Shown in pieces: positions 49,682 through 58,680 of a stretch of 64,000 nt of DNA. Source of the DNA: Phycicoccus jejuensis (lineage in GTDB: Bacteria; Actinomycetota; Actinomycetes; Actinomycetales; Dermatophilaceae); NCBI RefSeq assembly GCF_000720925.1, contig NZ_JOEE01000001.1, forward strand, positions 186,001 through 250,000, read 5' to 3'. Under the pieces are notes generated by a model. It was not told the origin of the DNA. It saw nothing but the letters and a program-made list of their open reading frames with translations, and did no database searches. The translations under genes were made by a program, and so were the position numbers. The first letter of the stretch is position 1, and each line of letters begins with the position of its first letter.

Positions 49682-52558
49682 TCAGGTCGCCCGGCGGGTG
49701 ACCTGGGGAGCCCGGCGGATGCCGGCCGCGGCGAGCAGGGCCGCGAGGACGGGGACGAGCAGCCCGACCGTCGCGAGGTCCGCCCACGGGATGACGAGGA
49801 CGCTCTGGCCGTCGCGCGAGGCCTGGGTCAGCGGGTCCCAGCCGACCGCCGTCAGCGGTCGGGCGATGGCGATGCCCGGCACGAGCCCGACCGCGACCCC
49901 GAGGGCGCAGCCGACCGCGGCGAGGACGAAGGCCTCGGCCGCCGCCATGACCCGCCGGGTGCCGCGCGTCGCGCCGAGGGCGGCGAGCGTCGCCTGGTCG
50001 GTCTGCTGCTCGGCCAGCGTCAGCGCCGTCGACGTGAGGACGACGACGAGGATGAGCAGGCCGAAGACCGCGAGGAGGATGGCGACGACCATCCGGTCCT
50101 CGCGCTGGAAGCCGTCCTCGCGCTGGACGCCGACCTCGTCGCCGAGGCGCTCGGCCAGCCGGTCGACGGTCGCGTCGGGCACGGCGCTGCCGTCGGCCTC
50201 GCGCACGGTCCACGACGGCGTCGTCATGTCCCAGCCGCGCGTGAGCGGGGTGCCGGCGGCGACGGCCATCGACGCCCCGAGCAGCCGCCCCGCCGACTCC
50301 TTGGTCAGCGGCAGGCGCACGGCCGGGACCTGCGCGTCGGAGGTGACCGTGGCCCGCGGCGCCTGCACCGTCTCGGCCTGGGGGTCGACGCGGTAGGTGC
50401 CCTGCGCGACCCGGACCGTGCCACCGGACCCGCCGAGGAGGACGACGGCGCCGTCCCGGACCTGGGCGGCCGCGGCGCCGGTCACCCCCGTGCGGCGCAC
50501 GAGCTCGTCGGCCGGGAGGGTGAGGACGGTGCCCGAGCCGTTGGCCAGCGAGCCGGCCACGGAGCACTGCGGGCCCTTCGCCGAGTCGGTGAGGTAGCCG
50601 AGGGTGTCGGTCACCTCGCACCCGGCCGGCACGACGCTGACGAAGCGGGCGTCGTAGGGCTCGGTCGGCGGGACCTCCTGCATCTGCTGGGTGTCGCCGA
50701 CGTAGACGGGGTTGGCCGCGACCACGGCGCCGGGTGCGGCCGACCGGATCGCGTCTGCCGTCAGGGGGGTCTCGCTGTAGGCGCTGACGACGACCTCGCC
50801 GGGGATGGTCGTCGGCAGGTACTCCATCCGCCGCTGCTCGGTGTCGCTCTCGAGTCCGATGAGCCCGAACGTCAGGCCCGCGACGACCGCGAGGACGGCG
50901 GCGACGGACGGCGCGCTGCGGGCGCGGTGCCGGGCGAGGTCGCGCGCGGCCATCCGCAGCGACGTCGGCAGGTGCGTGCCGAGCCGGCCGACGCCCGCGA
51001 GGACGACGGGCACGAGCAGCAGCGAGCCGACGATGAGGACGAACGCGCCGACGACGACGAGCGTCTCGCCCGACCCGGCGAACAGGTTGCCCGTGATCCC
51101 GGAGAGGTCGACGACGCCGGTGCCGCCGAGGGTCAGCACCCCGCCGACGAGCGCGAGGACGACTCCGAGGCCGAGGACGACGAGGCTGGGGCGCGGCGAG
51201 ACGCTCTGCCCGCGCATCACGCCGACGATGTCGAGCCGGCCGAGCCGGCGGGCCGGCACGAGCGCGGCCACGAAGGTCGAGGCGACCGCGCAGGCCGCGA
51301 CGCCGGCGAGCATCCCCCAGCGGACGTCGAACGGGCCGCCGAACGGCGGGTAGGCCTGGTCCGCGGTCGCGGCCCGCACGAGCCAGGCCCCGCCGACGCC
51401 CAGACCGACCCCGGCCACGGCGCTGACCGCCCCGAGGACGAGGGCCTGCGCGAGGACCGTCCGGCGCAGCACCGGCGTGTGCGCGCCGTTGCTCGCGGCG
51501 AGGGCGAGGGTCCGGCGCTGGCGGGTCGCGCTCACCGCGAACGCCGGTCCGACGAGCAGGGTCGTCGAGACGAGCAGCATGACGGCGGCGAGACCGACCA
51601 GGAGACCCATCCGCTGGGTCTCGTCGCCGGCCTGCGCCTGCAGCTCGGCGGGGTAGGCGCTCTCGGCCGGCGGGTGGAGCAGCGCGTCGGCGGAGGTGAC
51701 GCGGAAGCCGTACTCACCGAGGGTGCGCACCTCCGGCCAGGTGACGGGGTCCGTGCCGAGGACGATCCAACCGCCGTTGCCGACGGCGGCCGCCGGCACG
51801 AGCGGCGCGGCGGTGACGAGGGCGGGCTGCGAGTAGAGGTCCTGGGCCCGGGCGACGCCGACGACCGTGACCGTCCGCGTCGTGCCCTCGACCGTCACCT
51901 CGAACGAGCCCTGCTGCGGCACACCGCGGCTGATGGCCACCGGGGTGACGAGGACCTCGGCCGGGGTGGCCGGGTCGGACGACGGCGCGGCCGGCCAGCG
52001 GCCGGACACGAGCTCGAGCTTCTCGCCGAGCCCGACCGCGCCGTCGAGCGAGAGCCCGTCGAGGGAGAGGCGGCGCTCGCCGAGGGTGGTGCGGGCCGAC
52101 CACCGCTCGAACGGGGTGACGGGGGCGTCGACCAGGCGCGACACGGCGTCGGCGTTCGCGAAGGTCGAGGCCTCCCGGTCGAAGCCGGGGACGGGCCGGG
52201 CGTCCTGGTCGACCGACGAGAAGCCGGCGCCGGGGTCGGGCAGCTGGACGGTGCGGCTGACGTCGGGCCACTCGAGGAGGGCCTGCCCGGTGCCGACCGT
52301 CTGCGGGATGCGCTCGGCGCCGTTGACGTCGGAGGTGTAGGCCAGCGTGACGACGGCCGAGAGGAGCAGCGTCGGCAGGAGCACCATGACGACGACGAGC
52401 GCGCTGCGACCGCGGTGCCGGCGGACGTCGCGGCGGGCCATCCGCAGGGCGACGGCCCACGACGAGCGCCACTGGGCGAGGCGGCCGGGGTCGCCGGGCT
52501 CCGGTGCGCCCGAGCCGGACCCGTCGGTGTCCGGGCGCGAGGGGGCGAGCGTGCTCAT
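49682..52558 (-). CDS. FtsX-family ABC transporter permease
   Basis: A 958-aa permease with two FtsX-like halves. A first helix (ALVVVMVLLPTLLLSAVVTL, about residues 53-72), a large outer domain, and three helices around 325-460; then a second set starting near MAARDLARHRARSAPSVAAV (about residue 540), another outer domain, and three last helices with LAALGATRGTRRVMAAAEAF. This is the MacB/LolE-type mechanotransmission shape, used for peptide or lipoprotein release or drug export. It overlaps the ATPase gene by 4 nt. The PadR protein at the operon head is the likely regulator. Confidence 0.93.
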   Translation of the reverse strand: MSTLAPSRPDTDGSGSGAPEPGDPGRLAQWRSSWAVALRMARRDVRRHRGRSALVVVMVLLPTLLLSAVVTLAYTSDVNGAERIPQTVGTGQALLEWPDVSRTVQLPDPGAGFSSVDQDARPVPGFDREASTFANADAVSRLVDAPVTPFERWSARTTLGERRLSLDGLSLDGAVGLGEKLELVSGRWPAAPSSDPATPAEVLVTPVAISRGVPQQGSFEVTVEGTTRTVTVVGVARAQDLYSQPALVTAAPLVPAAAVGNGGWIVLGTDPVTWPEVRTLGEYGFRVTSADALLHPPAESAYPAELQAQAGDETQRMGLLVGLAAVMLLVSTTLLVGPAFAVSATRQRRTLALAASNGAHTPVLRRTVLAQALVLGAVSAVAGVGLGVGGAWLVRAATADQAYPPFGGPFDVRWGMLAGVAACAVASTFVAALVPARRLGRLDIVGVMRGQSVSPRPSLVVLGLGVVLALVGGVLTLGGTGVVDLSGITGNLFAGSGETLVVVGAFVLIVGSLLLVPVVLAGVGRLGTHLPTSLRMAARDLARHRARSAPSVAAVLAVVAGLTFGLIGLESDTEQRRMEYLPTTIPGEVVVSAYSETPLTADAIRSAAPGAVVAANPVYVGDTQQMQEVPPTEPYDARFVSVVPAGCEVTDTLGYLTDSAKGPQCSVAGSLANGSGTVLTLPADELVRRTGVTGAAAAQVRDGAVVLLGGSGGTVRVAQGTYRVDPQAETVQAPRATVTSDAQVPAVRLPLTKESAGRLLGASMAVAAGTPLTRGWDMTTPSWTVREADGSAVPDATVDRLAERLGDEVGVQREDGFQREDRMVVAILLAVFGLLILVVVLTSTALTLAEQQTDQATLAALGATRGTRRVMAAAEAFVLAAVGCALGVAVGLVPGIAIARPLTAVGWDPLTQASRDGQSVLVIPWADLATVGLLVPVLAALLAAAGIRRAPQVTRRAT

Positions 52559-53283
52559 CGCGCGCTGCCGCCGGTCAGCAGGTCCTCGGCGACGTCGGCG
52601 CCGCCCGTGGAGTCGACGACACGGCCGTCCCGGAGGAAGACGACGCGGTCGGCCCAGGCGGCGTGCCGCGCCTCGTGGGTGACGAGCAGCCCGGCGACGC
52701 CGTCGTCGCAGCGCTCGCGCAGGACCCGCAGCACGTCCTCGCCGGTGTGGCTGTCGAGGGCGCCGGTCGGCTCGTCGGCGAGCACGAAGCGGCGGCTGCC
52801 GACGAGGGCACGGGCGATGGCGACGCGCTGCTGCTGGCCGCCGGACATCTGGTCCGGGTAGCGGTCCGAAAGGGCCATGAGGTCCATGAGGTCGAGGGTC
52901 CGGCGGGCCTGCCGGCGCGCCTGGCGGGCACGGACGCCGTCGAGCTCGAGCGGCAGCGCGACGTTCTCGGCGGCCGTGAGGCTCGGGATGAGGTTGTAGT
53001 CCTGGAAGACGAAGCCCATCCGGCGCCGGCGCAGCCGCGCGAGGTCGCGGGGGGCGAGGCCCCCGATCTCCTCGCCGCCGATGCTCACGGTGCCCGACGT
53101 CGGGCGGTCCAGGCCGCCGGCGACGTTGAGCAGCGTCGACTTGCCCGAGCCGCTCGGGCCCATGACGGCGACGAGCTCGCCGGCGTGGATGTCGAGCGAG
53201 ACGTGGTCGAGTGCGACGACACGCGTCTCGGCCTCGCCGTGGACGCGGGTGACGTCGGAGATGACGACGTGCGGTGCGGTCAT
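52555..53283 (-). CDS. ABC transporter ATP-binding protein (MacB/LolD-type)
   Basis: A 242-aa ATPase with all motifs: Walker A VMGPSGSGKSTLLNVAGGLD at about residues 41-60, Q-loop FVFQDYNLIPSLTAAENVAL, signature MSGGQQQRVAIARALVGSRR, Walker B FVLADEPTGALDS and H-loop LLVTHEARHA. It powers the FtsX-type permease encoded next to it. ATG 53283 overlaps the PadR stop (ATGA), and its own stop overlaps the permease start. Confidence 0.97.
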   Translation of the reverse strand: MTAPHVVISDVTRVHGEAETRVVALDHVSLDIHAGELVAVMGPSGSGKSTLLNVAGGLDRPTSGTVSIGGEEIGGLAPRDLARLRRRRMGFVFQDYNLIPSLTAAENVALPLELDGVRARQARRQARRTLDLMDLMALSDRYPDQMSGGQQQRVAIARALVGSRRFVLADEPTGALDSHTGEDVLRVLRERCDDGVAGLLVTHEARHAAWADRVVFLRDGRVVDSTGGADVAEDLLTGGSAR

Positions 53284-53933
53284 GCGTGGGTCCCCTCCCG
53301 GTGGGCCGGCACCTCGCCGGCGGAGTCGTGGCCGGCGCGGCGGGAGCCGGCCGGGGTCCTGCGGGCGTGCCGGGCGAGGGCGGACTCGACGTGGTCGAGC
53401 CAGCGCACCTCTGCCTCGGCCGCGAAGACGAGGTGCTCGAGGACGAGCAGCCAGGCGAGCCCGTGCTCGCCGCCGCCGCCGTCCGCGCCGTCCCGGACGC
53501 CCTCGCCCGACCCCTCCGCCCGGTCGAGGGCGTCCCGCTTGAGGCGGGTCAGGTCGCGCAGGTGCCGCAGGGTCGCGGTGCGCTGGCCCTGGACGACCGC
53601 CGCGACGTCGACCCCGGGGGCGGTGACGGCGAGGGCGAGCTTGATGGTCAGCTCGTCCCGCGGGGTGCTCGTGCGGTCGACCGGGGTGGTCCACCAGGCG
53701 TCGAGCTCGGCGCGGCCGGCGGCCGTCAGCCGGTAGCTGATCCGGCCCTCGGCGTCGGCCTCGCCGGCCTGCTCGACGAGGCCGTCGCGCACGAGCCGCT
53801 CGATCGTCGTGTAGACCTGCCCGACGTTGAGCGGCCAGGTGCCGCCGGTGCGCTCCTCGAAGTCGCTGCGCAGCCGGGCGCCGTAGGAGTCGCCCTCGGC
53901 GAGCAGGGCCATGAGTCCGAGCCGGACCGACAT
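53280..53933 (-). CDS. PadR-family transcriptional regulator
   Basis: A 217-aa PadR regulator. The winged helix is VRLGLMALLAEGDSYGARLR, then PLNVGQVYTTIERLVRDGLV and ADAEGRISYRLTAAGRAELD. The C-terminal part is helical and carries a Gly-rich insert near residues 145-160. GAAGGAGG lies about 6 nt before ATG 53933. It heads the ABC operon. Upstream are two copies of ATACCGGGTAT, the ATAC/GTAT style of PadR operators, so it probably represses its own operon until the exported compound binds. Confidence 0.94.
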   Translation of the reverse strand: MSVRLGLMALLAEGDSYGARLRSDFEERTGGTWPLNVGQVYTTIERLVRDGLVEQAGEADAEGRISYRLTAAGRAELDAWWTTPVDRTSTPRDELTIKLALAVTAPGVDVAAVVQGQRTATLRHLRDLTRLKRDALDRAEGSGEGVRDGADGGGGEHGLAWLLVLEHLVFAAEAEVRWLDHVESALARHARRTPAGSRRAGHDSAGEVPAHREGTHA

Positions 53934-53956
53934 CCGACGCCTCCTTCGTCCTGGTG

Positions 53957-53999
53957 ATACCGGGTATTCCCGGATGATGCGGATAGATATACCGGGTAT
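53957..53999. promoter_or_regulatory. Twin PadR operators ATACCGGGTAT
   Basis: The palindrome ATACCGGGTAT occurs at 53957-53967 and 53989-53999, 32 bp apart (about three turns), just upstream of the PadR gene start (53933). The patch is clearly richer in A/T than its surroundings. PadR proteins bind ATAC-N-GTAT dyads. Confidence 0.75.
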
Positions 54000-54177
54000 C
54001 ACCGGGGGCGTCAAGCGGATGCGGAGAGCCCGCGGTGACCGTCCGGCGCCGGGCCCGACCTCTGGGCGACCACCACCCGACCCGGCAGTGGCGCGCGCGC
54101 CGCGCGTCCCCGAGGATGGCCGGGCCGTCCGACCCCCGGGCGGCGGGGGCAACCCGCCGATGACGTCAGGAGACCCG

Positions 54178-55710
54178 ATGCTCGTCCCGATGACCGTGAC
54201 CGACTTCATCGACCGCGCGAGGACGGTCTACGCCGACCGGGTCGGTGTCGTCGACGAGCCGAGCCAGGTCGCGGACCCGCTGCCGGACCTCACGTACGGG
54301 GAGGTCGCGGCGCTCGCCCGCCGCCAGGCGGCGCGGCTCGACCAGCTGGGCATCGCGGTCGGCGAGCGCGTGGCGATCGTGTCGCACAACGCCGCCCGGA
54401 TGCTCGTCTCGTTCTTCGGGGTGTGCGGCTCGGGGCGCGTCCTCGTGCCCGTCAACTTCCGGCTGCGCCCCGACGAGGTGCGGTACATCGTCGAGCACTC
54501 CGGGGCCCGGGTGCTCCTCGTCGACCCCGAGGTCGACGCCTCGCTCGCGTCGGTCACGGCCGAGCACCGCATCGTCCTCGGCGACGACGACGCGCTCTTC
54601 GCGCCGGAGGGCGTCGAGCCGCGGCCGTGGGAGCCGGACGAGAACGCGACGGCGACCATCAACTACACCTCGGGGACGACCGCCCGGCCCAAGGGCGTGC
54701 AGATCACCCACCGCAACATCTGGACCAACGCGCTGACCTTCGGCCTGCACGCCGGCGTGTCGGACCGCGACGTCTACCTTCACACGCTGCCGATGTTCCA
54801 CGCCAACGGCTGGGGGATGCCGTTCGTCGCGACCGGCCTCGGGGTGAAGCAGGTCGTCCTGCGCAAGGTCGACGGCGCCGAGATCCTCCGCCGGGTGCGC
54901 GACCACGGCGTCACCTACCTGTGCGCAGCCCCGGCCGTCGTCAACGCGGTGCTCGAGGCGGCCCAGTCGTGGGAGGGCGAGGTGCCGGGGCGCGACCGCG
55001 TGCGCATCATCGTCGCCGGCGCGCCGCCGCCCACGAAGACCGTCGCGCGGGTCGAGCGCGAGCTCGGGTGGGAGTTCATCCAGATCTATGGGCTGACCGA
55101 GACCTCGCCGCTGCTGACCATCAACCGGCGCCGGGCCGAGTGGGACGACCTGTCGGTCGAGGAGCGCGCCGAGCGGCTCGTCCGGGCCGGCGCGCCGGCG
55201 CTCGGGGTGACCCTCACGCTCTCGCCGGACCACGAGGTGCTCGCCCGCTCCAACGTCGTCCTCGAGGGCTACTGGGAGCAGCCGGAGGAGTCCGCGCGGG
55301 CGCTCGAGGACGGCTGGTTCCACACCGGTGACGGCGGCACCATCGGCGAGGACGGCTACCTGACGATCTCGGACCGCAAGAAGGACGTCATCATCACCGG
55401 CGGCGAGAACGTCAGCTCGATCGAGGTCGAGGACGTCATCTTCAGCCACCCCGCCGTCACCGAGGTCGCCGTCATCGGGGTGCCCGACGAGAAGTGGGGC
55501 GAGACCATCAAGGCGCTCGTCGTGCTCGCGCCGGGGGAGTCGGTGACCGAGGGCGAGCTCATCGCCTGGTGCAAGGAGAAAGCCGCGGGGTACAAGGCGC
55601 CGACGTCGGTCGAGTTCCGCGACGAGCTCGCCCGCACGGCCACCGGCAAGCTGCAGAAGTTCAAGCTGCGCGCGCCCTACTGGGAGGGCCGCGACCGCCA
55701 GGTCAACTGA
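54178..55710 (+). CDS. Fatty acid/acyl-CoA ligase (AMP-binding)
   Basis: A 510-aa adenylate-forming acyl-CoA synthetase that activates a carboxylic acid with ATP and CoA. Motifs: TINYTSGTTARPKGVQITHR (P-loop), MFHANGWGMPFVATG, FIQIYGLTETSPLLTINRRR (A5), DGWFHTGDGGTIGEDGYLTI (A7), DRKKDVIITGGENVSSIEVE (A8) and the catalytic Lys in RTATGKLQKFKLRAPYW. ATG 54178 is chosen because AGGAG lies 5 nt upstream; ATG 54160 is in frame but has no site. It could feed acyl-CoA to the 16.5-21.4 kb operon, but this is speculation. Confidence 0.94.
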   Translation: MLVPMTVTDFIDRARTVYADRVGVVDEPSQVADPLPDLTYGEVAALARRQAARLDQLGIAVGERVAIVSHNAARMLVSFFGVCGSGRVLVPVNFRLRPDEVRYIVEHSGARVLLVDPEVDASLASVTAEHRIVLGDDDALFAPEGVEPRPWEPDENATATINYTSGTTARPKGVQITHRNIWTNALTFGLHAGVSDRDVYLHTLPMFHANGWGMPFVATGLGVKQVVLRKVDGAEILRRVRDHGVTYLCAAPAVVNAVLEAAQSWEGEVPGRDRVRIIVAGAPPPTKTVARVERELGWEFIQIYGLTETSPLLTINRRRAEWDDLSVEERAERLVRAGAPALGVTLTLSPDHEVLARSNVVLEGYWEQPEESARALEDGWFHTGDGGTIGEDGYLTISDRKKDVIITGGENVSSIEVEDVIFSHPAVTEVAVIGVPDEKWGETIKALVVLAPGESVTEGELIAWCKEKAAGYKAPTSVEFRDELARTATGKLQKFKLRAPYWEGRDRQVN

Positions 55711-55735
55711 CCCCGGGCCCCTCCGCCTCCTCCAC

Positions 55736-55785
55736 GCGACCTGCGCGGATCCGCGTGCGACCGCACCCGGACCCGCGCAGGTCGC
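55736..55785. terminator. Long hairpin between convergent genes
   Basis: GCGACCTGCGCGG (55736-55748) pairs perfectly with 55773-55785; inside, TCCG/CGGA and TGC/GCA extend the fold. It lies between the acyl-CoA ligase (end 55710) and the DUF1304 gene (end 55827), so it is a two-way terminator. Confidence 0.8.
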
Positions 55786-55826
55786 CGGGAGAAGAGCGTC
55801 GCGGGGGCCGGAGACTGCCCGCCGGG

Positions 55827-56189
55827 TCAGCCGGCGAGGAGCGTGGCGCCGAGGGCGAGCGCGCCGGGCAGCGCCTGGACGAGCAGGATGCGCCGGCTCG
55901 CCGTCGCCGCGCCGTAGAGCCCGGCGACGACGACGCAGGCCAGCCCGAAGACCGCGAACGCGAACCGGTGGTCGGCCGGACCGACGAGCCCGAGCACGAG
56001 CGCGGCGACGAGGAAGCCGTTGTAGAGGCCCTGGTTGGCCCCGAGCGTCTTGGTCTGCTCGGCGAACTCGGGGCTCAGGCCGAACGCCGCGCGGCCGCGG
56101 GGGTGGGTCCACAGGGCCATCTCGAGGACGACGATGTAGACGTGGATCGCGGCGACGAGCACCGTGAGGAGCGTGGCGGTCAGCTGCAT
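55827..56189 (-). CDS. DUF1304 membrane protein
   Basis: A 120-aa protein with four helices. LTATLLTVLVAAIHVYIVVL and EMALWTHPRGRAAFGL are the typical DUF1304 start, followed by LGANQGLYNGFLVAALVLGL. The family is small and of unknown function, sometimes found with transport or stress genes. ATG 56189 begins the conserved block. Confidence 0.93.
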   Translation of the reverse strand: MQLTATLLTVLVAAIHVYIVVLEMALWTHPRGRAAFGLSPEFAEQTKTLGANQGLYNGFLVAALVLGLVGPADHRFAFAVFGLACVVVAGLYGAATASRRILLVQALPGALALGATLLAG

Positions 56190-56241
56190 CCGCGATGTCT
56201 ACCGCACCAGGCCCGCGCCGCGCTCCTCCCGGCGCGCGGGC

Positions 56242-57222
56242 TCAGCCGACGGTGAGGAGGATCTTGCCGATGTGACCGCTCTCCTCGAGCTCGCGGTGCG
56301 CGTCGGCCGCCGACTCCAGCGGGTGGCGGGAGTGGACGATCGGGCGGACCGTGCCGTCCTCGACGAGCGGCCAGACGTGCTCGCGGACCGCGGCGACGAT
56401 GGCCGCCTTCTCGGCGTGGGGGCGGGCGCGCAGCGACGTCGCGATGACGGCGCCGCGCTTGGCGAGGAGCTGGCCGAGGTCGAGCTCGCCGACCCGGCCG
56501 CCCTGGAGGCCGATGACGACGAGCCGGCCGTTGGGGGCGAGGACGTCGACGTTGCGGCCGAGGTACTTCGCGCCCATGTTGTCGAGGACGACGTCCGCCC
56601 CGTGCCCGTCCGTGGCCTCGCGGACGCGCTCGACGAAGTCCTCGTCGCGGTAGCTGACGAGCACGTCGGCGCCGAGCTCTCGGCAGGCGTCGAGCTTGGC
56701 CACCGAGCCGGCGGTGACGGCGACGCGCGCCCCGACCGCCCTGGCCAGCTGGATGGCCATCGTGCCGATGCCCGAGGAGCCGCCGTGGACGAGGAAGACC
56801 TCGCCGGGCTGGAGGTTCGCGGTGAGGAAGACGTTCGACCAGACGGTGCACGCGACCTCGGGCAGCGCCGCGGCGTCCTCGAGGGAGACACCGGCCGGGA
56901 CGGGCAGCAGCTGACCCGCCGGCACCCGGACGTGCTCGGCGTACCCGCCGCCGGCGAGCAGCGCGCAGACCTCGTCGCCGACCGACCAGCCGTCGACGCC
57001 CTCGCCGAGCGCCTCGACGACGCCGCTCACCTCGAGGCCGGGGACCTCGGACTCGCCGGGCGGCGGCGGGTAGTGGCCCTGGCGCTGCATCGAGTCGGCC
57101 CGGTTGACACCGGCCGCGACGACGCGGACGAGCACCTCACCCTCGCGCGGCTCGGGGGTCGGCACGTCGGAGACGACGAGGGCCTCGGGCCCTCCGGGGG
57201 TGGGGACGGTGATGGCACGCAT
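56242..57222 (-). CDS. NADPH:quinone oxidoreductase, PIG3-like
   Basis: A 326-aa zinc-free MDR enzyme. It has VVAAGVNRADSMQRQGHYPP then PPGESEVPGLEVSG, the pattern of the PIG3/TP53I3-type quinone reductases, and the cofactor motif LVHGGSSGIGTMAIQLARAV at about residues 143-162; it ends SGHIGKILLTVG. It probably reduces quinones with NADPH. The start has TAGCCT (57229-57234, minus strand) 6 nt upstream: leaderless. It is the second such enzyme of the window (see 8572-9558). Confidence 0.95.
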   Translation of the reverse strand: MRAITVPTPGGPEALVVSDVPTPEPREGEVLVRVVAAGVNRADSMQRQGHYPPPPGESEVPGLEVSGVVEALGEGVDGWSVGDEVCALLAGGGYAEHVRVPAGQLLPVPAGVSLEDAAALPEVACTVWSNVFLTANLQPGEVFLVHGGSSGIGTMAIQLARAVGARVAVTAGSVAKLDACRELGADVLVSYRDEDFVERVREATDGHGADVVLDNMGAKYLGRNVDVLAPNGRLVVIGLQGGRVGELDLGQLLAKRGAVIATSLRARPHAEKAAIVAAVREHVWPLVEDGTVRPIVHSRHPLESAADAHRELEESGHIGKILLTVG

Positions 57223-57231
57223 CCCCCGAGG

Positions 57232-58008
57232 CTATGCCCGCGGACCGGGCCGGGGGCGTCCCACCCGCGCCGCGAGCGAGGCCGCGGTGCGGCGCACGGC
57301 GTCGGCGAGGCGGTCGCGCTCGGCGTCGTCGACGTCGCCCTGCGGGTAGGTGACGGCGACGGCGGCCACCGGGTAGTCGTTGGCGTCGAGGACGGCGACG
57401 GCCACCGACCCCAGTCCCGGTGTCACGAGGCCGTCCTCGAGCGCGTAGCCGCGCTGGCGCACCTGCTGCAGCCACGACCGCAGCTGGGTGGTCGACGCCG
57501 GTCCGCGGCCGTCGCGCTGCACGAGCGCGGTGCGGTCGGGGTAGAGGGCGCGCACCTGGGCGGCCGGCAGTGCCGCGAGCATGGCGAGGCCGGTGGCGGT
57601 CAGCGGGGCCGGCAGCCGGACGCCGACGTCGGTGACGAGCAGCGGCCGGCCGGGGGCGCGCTGCTCGACGACGTAGAGGACGTCGCCGCCGTGGAGCACC
57701 GCGAGGTGCGCGTTGTGCCCGCAGGCGTCGACGAGCCGGTCCATCGGCCCGCGGGCCATCCGCTCGAGCGGCGCCTGCCGCTGGTAGGCCGACCCGAGCT
57801 CGTAGGCGGCCAGGCCCAGGCCGTAGCGGCGCTCCTCGGGCAGGTGGCGGACGTAGCCGCGCTCGGTGAGCACGGCGAGCAGGTGGTAGACGCTCGAGCG
57901 CGGCAGACCGAGGTCGCGCGCGATGGCGGCGGCGGGCACCGGCTCGCCGCGGCGCGCGATGAGGCCGAGGACGTCGAGGGCGTGGCCGGCGGCGGGGGCG
58001 TTGGCCAT
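57232..58008 (-). CDS. IclR-family transcriptional regulator
   Basis: A 258-aa IclR protein. The helix-turn-helix is AAAIARDLGLPRSSVYHLLA at about residues 26-45; the effector domain has LVDACGHNAHLAVLHGGDVL and LTATGLAMLAALPAAQVRAL, and DANDYPVAAVAVTYPQGDV near the end. It lies only 3 bp after the response-regulator gene on the same strand, so it is the third gene of the two-component operon, an unusual grouping. It probably senses an organic acid and adds a second control over the nearby tricarboxylate transporter. Confidence 0.93.
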   Translation of the reverse strand: MANAPAAGHALDVLGLIARRGEPVPAAAIARDLGLPRSSVYHLLAVLTERGYVRHLPEERRYGLGLAAYELGSAYQRQAPLERMARGPMDRLVDACGHNAHLAVLHGGDVLYVVEQRAPGRPLLVTDVGVRLPAPLTATGLAMLAALPAAQVRALYPDRTALVQRDGRGPASTTQLRSWLQQVRQRGYALEDGLVTPGLGSVAVAVLDANDYPVAAVAVTYPQGDVDDAERDRLADAVRRTAASLAARVGRPRPGPRA

Positions 58009-58011
58009 CGC

Positions 58012-58680
58012 TCAGCCGACCCACCGGTAGCGGCGCTCGGGCCTCCCCGTGCTGCCGTAGCGCAGCGCGACGTCGGCCCGGCCGACCTGCTTGAAGTGCT
58101 CGAGGTAGCGCCGGGCGCTGACCCGCGACATCCCGACGGACTCGGCGACCTCGCTCGCCGACAGGGCGTCGGTGGATGCCTTGAGCGCGTCCTCGACGAG
58201 GCGGGCGGTCTCGGGGCTCAGGCCCTTGGGCAGGGGCTGGGCGCTGCCGGCGGCGCGGAGGAAGACCCGGTCGACGTCCTCCTGCCCGACGACCTCGGCC
58301 CGGGCGAGCAGCGAGCGCTGGCCGGCGTACCGTCGCAGCCGCTCCTCGAGGTCGGCGAACCCGAAGGGCTTGAGCACGTAGTCGGCCACGCCGAGGCGGA
58401 CGGCCGCCCGGACCGAGTCGCTCTCCTTGGCGGCGGTGATGACGATGGCGTCGCAGGGGTGCGGGCCGCCGCGCAGGTCGGCGAGCAGGTCCAGGCCGTA
58501 GCGGTCCGGGAGGTAGAGGTCGAGTAGCAGCAGGTCGGGGCGCAGCCGCGCGACGGCTTCCTCCGCCTCGGCGGCGGAGTGCGCGACCCCGACGACCTCG
58601 AAGCCCTCGGTCCGCTCGACGAAGCCCACGTGGATGCGCGCGACCATGAAGTCGTCGTCGACGACGAGCACCCGGATCAC
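58012..58680 (-). CDS. Response regulator, CitB/DctR type
   Basis: A 222-aa receiver/DNA-binding protein. The receiver has IRVLVVDDDFMVARIHVGFV (acidic pocket), the phospho-accepting Asp in LLLLDLYLPDRYGLDLLADL near residue 54 and the Lys in YVLKPFGF. The C-terminal helix-turn-helix is ALSASEVAESVGMSRVSARR followed by YLEHFKQVGRADVALRYG, as in CitB/DpiA/DctR. It overlaps the kinase gene by 4 nt. It very likely activates the tctCBA genes, divergent across about 100 bp from the kinase. Confidence 0.96.
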   Translation of the reverse strand: MIRVLVVDDDFMVARIHVGFVERTEGFEVVGVAHSAAEAEEAVARLRPDLLLLDLYLPDRYGLDLLADLRGGPHPCDAIVITAAKESDSVRAAVRLGVADYVLKPFGFADLEERLRRYAGQRSLLARAEVVGQEDVDRVFLRAAGSAQPLPKGLSPETARLVEDALKASTDALSASEVAESVGMSRVSARRYLEHFKQVGRADVALRYGSTGRPERRYRWVG

